From Phytoseiulus persimilis (Eukaryota; Arthropoda; Arachnida; Mesostigmata; Phytoseiidae): a DNA stretch of 64,000 nucleotides. The stretch spans positions 11,904,001 to 11,968,000 of the forward strand of contig CM075103.1 in the NCBI GenBank assembly GCA_037576195.1, written 5' to 3'. Below, piece after piece: positions 60,901 through 64,000 of the stretch. The translations under genes were made by a program, and so were the position numbers. The notes under the pieces are model-generated. The model did not search any database. It saw only the letters and a program-made list of their open reading frames with translations, and was not told the DNA's origin. Numbering within the stretch: position 1 is the first letter of the stretch; each line of letters starts with the position of its first letter.

Positions 60901-63555
60901 CGGGGTTGCTCCCGAGAAATGGAAAAGTTCGAGGACAATTATTTTTGCAGTCAATCGCTTGACAGGGATGACGTGGACCATGGTGGTTGAGGATCTTCCA
61001 TATTCGACCCCCTCCCGTATGAGCCTCTGAGTCAGGTCAAAGCATAAAGTGGAAGCGGTTGCAGCGATCCGGCTGATGAGAGAATCATTCTCAATGGATC
61101 CTAACGAGCGGGGATCAAGGTACAGAATCTGACGTACCGAGCGAGCGAACACGAACGTTTAGAGAAAGTGCTTCAGACTTGGCAACCTGCACGGGTTCTG
61201 AATCGCACACTGACCAGAATCAACGATTCCCTCGATGAGCCACGATAACTCAATTATATCTGATTTCACATATTATTGGCGGATATCTTGATTTATTAAT
61301 CGATGCCGCCATGGATTTCCCGTAATTATTATTATTCGGCAAATGAAGCGTGTCAGTTATAAAGGTTCCCATGTCGGGCTGTAATATCACGGCGAGAATT
61401 CGTGAAACATGAAGAGAGAATGAACCCAGAAACCGAGGATCCGCAATCACCATTTTTCCTGCCATCTGACTTGCAGGGCTCTCAATTCAACTGACCATCA
61501 ATCGATCCCGTTCGATTTTGACAAGCTGCAATGTGGGTTTCGACGAACATCGACCGGGGCTCCTGGCTGAGAAAGCCGAATCGGTCGTAAACCCTGGAAG
61601 GAGTATGTACTCAATCTCACTTCTCAGCGAGCTCAATCCGCGATCATCCGGGTATACCCCACCACCATCCGGCCCGCTCAATCTCGATGAACAGGATTCA
61701 GTTTCGCGAACGATGTCATCATTTCAAGCGAATTTTCCGCTGTTTGTTCTTCTTCCTCCCCATTCCGAGGTGCATCGGCCTGATCTGGAGGAGCTATGAA
61801 TACTTCGGAGCTGGTTTGACTCGCGACAGTCAAAGTCGTGAGAGAACCCCTCGATTCTCCATCCGACGGGGCAAGTCAGCTATGAACACAGCTCGCCATG
61901 ATCGTGAGAGTATCGACCCGATGTGATCTTGAAGCGATCTCTCACTCTCTCTCTCTCTACATTCTCTCCCACTCCATTTTTGGTCGTGTGTTCCCACCTC
62001 CACTGGAGCATCCAGTGCTGTTCCACGAGCGCGGCGGTTTTCCACCACTCTTCCCGCTACCATAACGCGAGAACTTCATGTTGCACTCAGTCTAGCCAGC
62101 AGTGACCCCGCTTCGCTGTGCGGTCATCATCCAATCGTTCGGATCAGAATTTCGCGGGCCACTAACAAATCTTCCTCCATCGCTCTGACTCCTGGCCGTC
62201 CTCACTTCTGAAGTTCCAGTCCTATGAGTTCGAATGTTCGTTGAAAACTCTGTTCGAGGGAGGAAGAGCTCTCCGTCCGGAGCGAGACTTTTCCATGGCG
62301 TACGGCAGTGAACAGCTTCAGGCCTCGGGAATATTCTAGAAGGGGATGGGCACTGCGTTATCAAGCTCCCGTGAGCGAAAAATATGACAGGAGCGTTCGA
62401 TCTTGCATTTCAATTCGAAATCGCTTCGACGGCTCTGGTGAGCCGGCAGAAGAGCCAGCCGGCGAACATCGATTAATGCGGGAGCATGCGACCAGCCCAC
62501 CGTAATGAGTCTCACAAGTGTTATTATTGATAACTGTGGAATGAGGTGAGCGTCAGGAAAGCGACAGATCCGAACGAGGGGGAAGAGCAGCCGAGTTTGA
62601 GCGCTGAAGACGATCAGAAAGAAGAGGACTGTGACCGACGAAACGAGATTCATTTTTGAACGCATTAATCTTGCTACTGCACGATGAGGTGGTCGGCGCA
62701 GTCCATTTCCCGATGGACACGAAACACGAAATGACAAATCGAAAACACTGCCGAAATCTTGGGAAAGTGTACCCTTCCCGAGTCCCGAGCATGCTGGGTG
62801 CAGCGAAAGATGCGCGGAGCGTCGTTCCGAGTCCAGTTTTCAGACCGAGAGTAGCGCTGAGTCTAACGAAGCAAGTCGTGGAGGCTCCGTCATCGGAGGG
62901 ACGAAACTCTCGTCATTCTTTTTTTCATTTCAGTCGGGAATGGAACGGACTTTCTATCAGAGTCAGGAGAGAATCCCCGGCGAAGCTGTACATGTGCTGA
63001 TTTGCCATCGTTGGGAAGACAAATCTTCGGGTTGTCGCGCTCCATAATTCTGTCGCGATTCCAGTATGACATTATCGGAGGAGTGTTTCATTCAGCCGAC
63101 GAGTCTGACCGAGAACATGATGAAATTGTCGCGTTGATTATTCTCTTGCTAACTTCCGATTTAGCGGGTCTCTCTATTGATTTGGATTCTCGCTCAGGTT
63201 CCCTGCGAGATAACAAAAGAGCGAATATAACAAACGCCCTCGCCTCCGGACTCGCGTGATTCGAGCGCTGTGGAGACCTCCACTTTATTGGCATGGTTTC
63301 TGGAAGAAACCTGTTAGCGAACCGTTGCGCTCATCAGCTCGTCGTAACTCATGAACTTATCCAACGAGTCTCTCTCCCGACTCTCCTGACTTCGGACATG
63401 CACGCGAGACAGTTCATTGAACCATGCGATTCGAATTAACCGAGCTCGCGGCATAACGTTCTTTTTTCTTTCACTCCATCCAGCGATACTGATCCCAGAA
63501 GACAGGTTTCGAAGCGACGAACCACTGCACCCGGGACCGTTGTGTGATCCCGATC
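54926..63555. other. Intergenic or unresolved, no recognisable gene (8.6 kb)
   Basis: Simple repeats only: an A-rich AAAAAG tract near 59577-59604 and a CT-rich tract near 61940-61970. Several ORFs with low-complexity Ser-rich text (57347-57730 minus, 61518-61799 plus, 59295-59777 plus) could be exons but show no domain. Introns of the possible gene at the right edge may fall here. Confidence 0.3.
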
Positions 63556-63930
63556 CTAATTATTGAGCCAAGGGTTGAAGAGGCCGCCAATCGATCCGAG
63601 TACCCGAACCGCATCCAACAACAAATCCTCCGGGGTGTGCCTATGCGAGAATAGAGTGGAAAAGAGATGCGAACGGTTTTTCCTTCCAGACGATAATCGC
63701 CTCTCCGACACTGAAAGCGCCATCTTTCCGAGTAGCTCAGCGAGCTCACTTTGCAGAAAGCTCTCAGCAGCGGTTGGGAGGTATTTACCCGTGATCGGTC
63801 CATCGGGTCTTTCAAAAGTCGCCCTTGAAGTTCGATGGTGACGACAAGTAGATTGTCGGAGAGTCTTTAAGTGTTGATTGCAATGTTCATCATGAGTTTC
63901 CTCCGCTGATTTGGGTCCGTTCGTGCTCAT
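63556..63930 (-). CDS. Possible first exon of an unrecognised gene (minus strand)
   Basis: The ATG at 63930 opens a 124-codon frame (MSTNGPKSAEETHDEHCNQH...). It sits directly after GCCGCCATC, a good translation-start context, and ETS-like and YY1-like motifs. A plausible splice donor, ACGG/GTAAAT, lies at about codons 68-69 (near 63727), so the real exon may end there rather than at the TAG at 63556. I recognise no domain. The promoter context is the main support. Confidence 0.35.
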   Translation of the reverse strand: MSTNGPKSAEETHDEHCNQHLKTLRQSTCRHHRTSRATFERPDGPITGKYLPTAAESFLQSELAELLGKMALSVSERRLSSGRKNRSHLFSTLFSHRHTPEDLLLDAVRVLGSIGGLFNPWLNN

Positions 63931-63953
63931 GATGGCGGCGCGGCCACTTCCGG
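63928..63953 (-). promoter_or_regulatory. ETS-like and YY1-like core promoter motifs
   Basis: On the minus strand CCGGAAGTG (63953-63945) is an ETS-type site and GCCGCCATCATG (63939-63928) is a YY1-type site overlapping the start codon. This pairing is typical of TATA-less housekeeping promoters in animals. Confidence 0.4.
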
Positions 63954-64000
63954 TCTTGACAGGTTGGGCGCTAACAACGGTCTAACGGTTGATTTTTTGC

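Noticed and set aside
1-64000. CRISPR arrays, bacterial operons, rRNA or tRNA genes, viral genes
   Set aside because: None seen; spacing of genes, introns and poly(A) signals indicate animal nuclear DNA.

Overview
The window looks like nuclear DNA of an arthropod, most likely a parasitiform mite or tick. The signs are: eukaryotic three-exon genes with short introns (84-156 bp), AATAAA polyadenylation signals, an intronless and very divergent ionotropic receptor, and hAT, pogo-like and LINE relics. Secreted six-cysteine proteins here resemble tick salivary families in layout, though I cannot prove homology. Base composition is near balanced and CpG-containing words are abundant. Short introns and short repeats fit a compact mite genome (phytoseiid-like) better than a large tick genome. 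The species is an inference.

Layout. Position 1-379 is a broken hAT transposase (ZMYM1-like), minus strand, running off the left edge. At 2312-4117 lies an intronless ionotropic-receptor gene. From 10.7 to 42.4 kb there is an array, all on the plus strand, of five intact genes and one pseudogene for small secreted cysteine-rich proteins (starts at 10719, 19407, 25075, 30484 pseudogene, 37736, 41730). All intact members have the same structure: a 49-nt signal-peptide exon ending in phase 1, a second exon with a Ser/Thr/Glu-rich linker and four cysteines ending in phase 0, and a short third exon with the last two cysteines. Four share a promoter layout: an ACAAT box, then TTAA(A/G/C) 31-32 bp later, then the ATG 52-55 bp after that.

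Between the array genes the DNA is a patchwork of transposon debris. It holds two relics of one LINE family (11.6 and 21.9 kb), a hAT MITE with a perfect 8-bp target duplication (17.04 kb), a 939-bp hAT-like element (17.99 kb), a long inverted repeat (20.4-21.1 kb), and a dispersed 0.8-0.9 kb repeat (14.5 kb and inverted at 26.3 kb, with fragments at 21.8 and 27.3 kb).

From 42.5 to 63.5 kb I recognise no gene. That stretch holds two small pogo-like MITEs (47.2 and 47.6 kb), a nested inverted repeat (48.1 kb) and short tandem repeats. At the right edge a minus-strand ORF starts at 63930 directly downstream of ETS-like and YY1-like motifs and may be the first exon of a housekeeping gene.

The most interesting content is the lineage-specific secreted-protein array: tandem duplication with common promoter modules, fast-changing mucin-like linkers, one divergent end member and one dead copy. 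This is the pattern expected of saliva, venom or host/prey-interaction proteins, but no function can be read from sequence alone.
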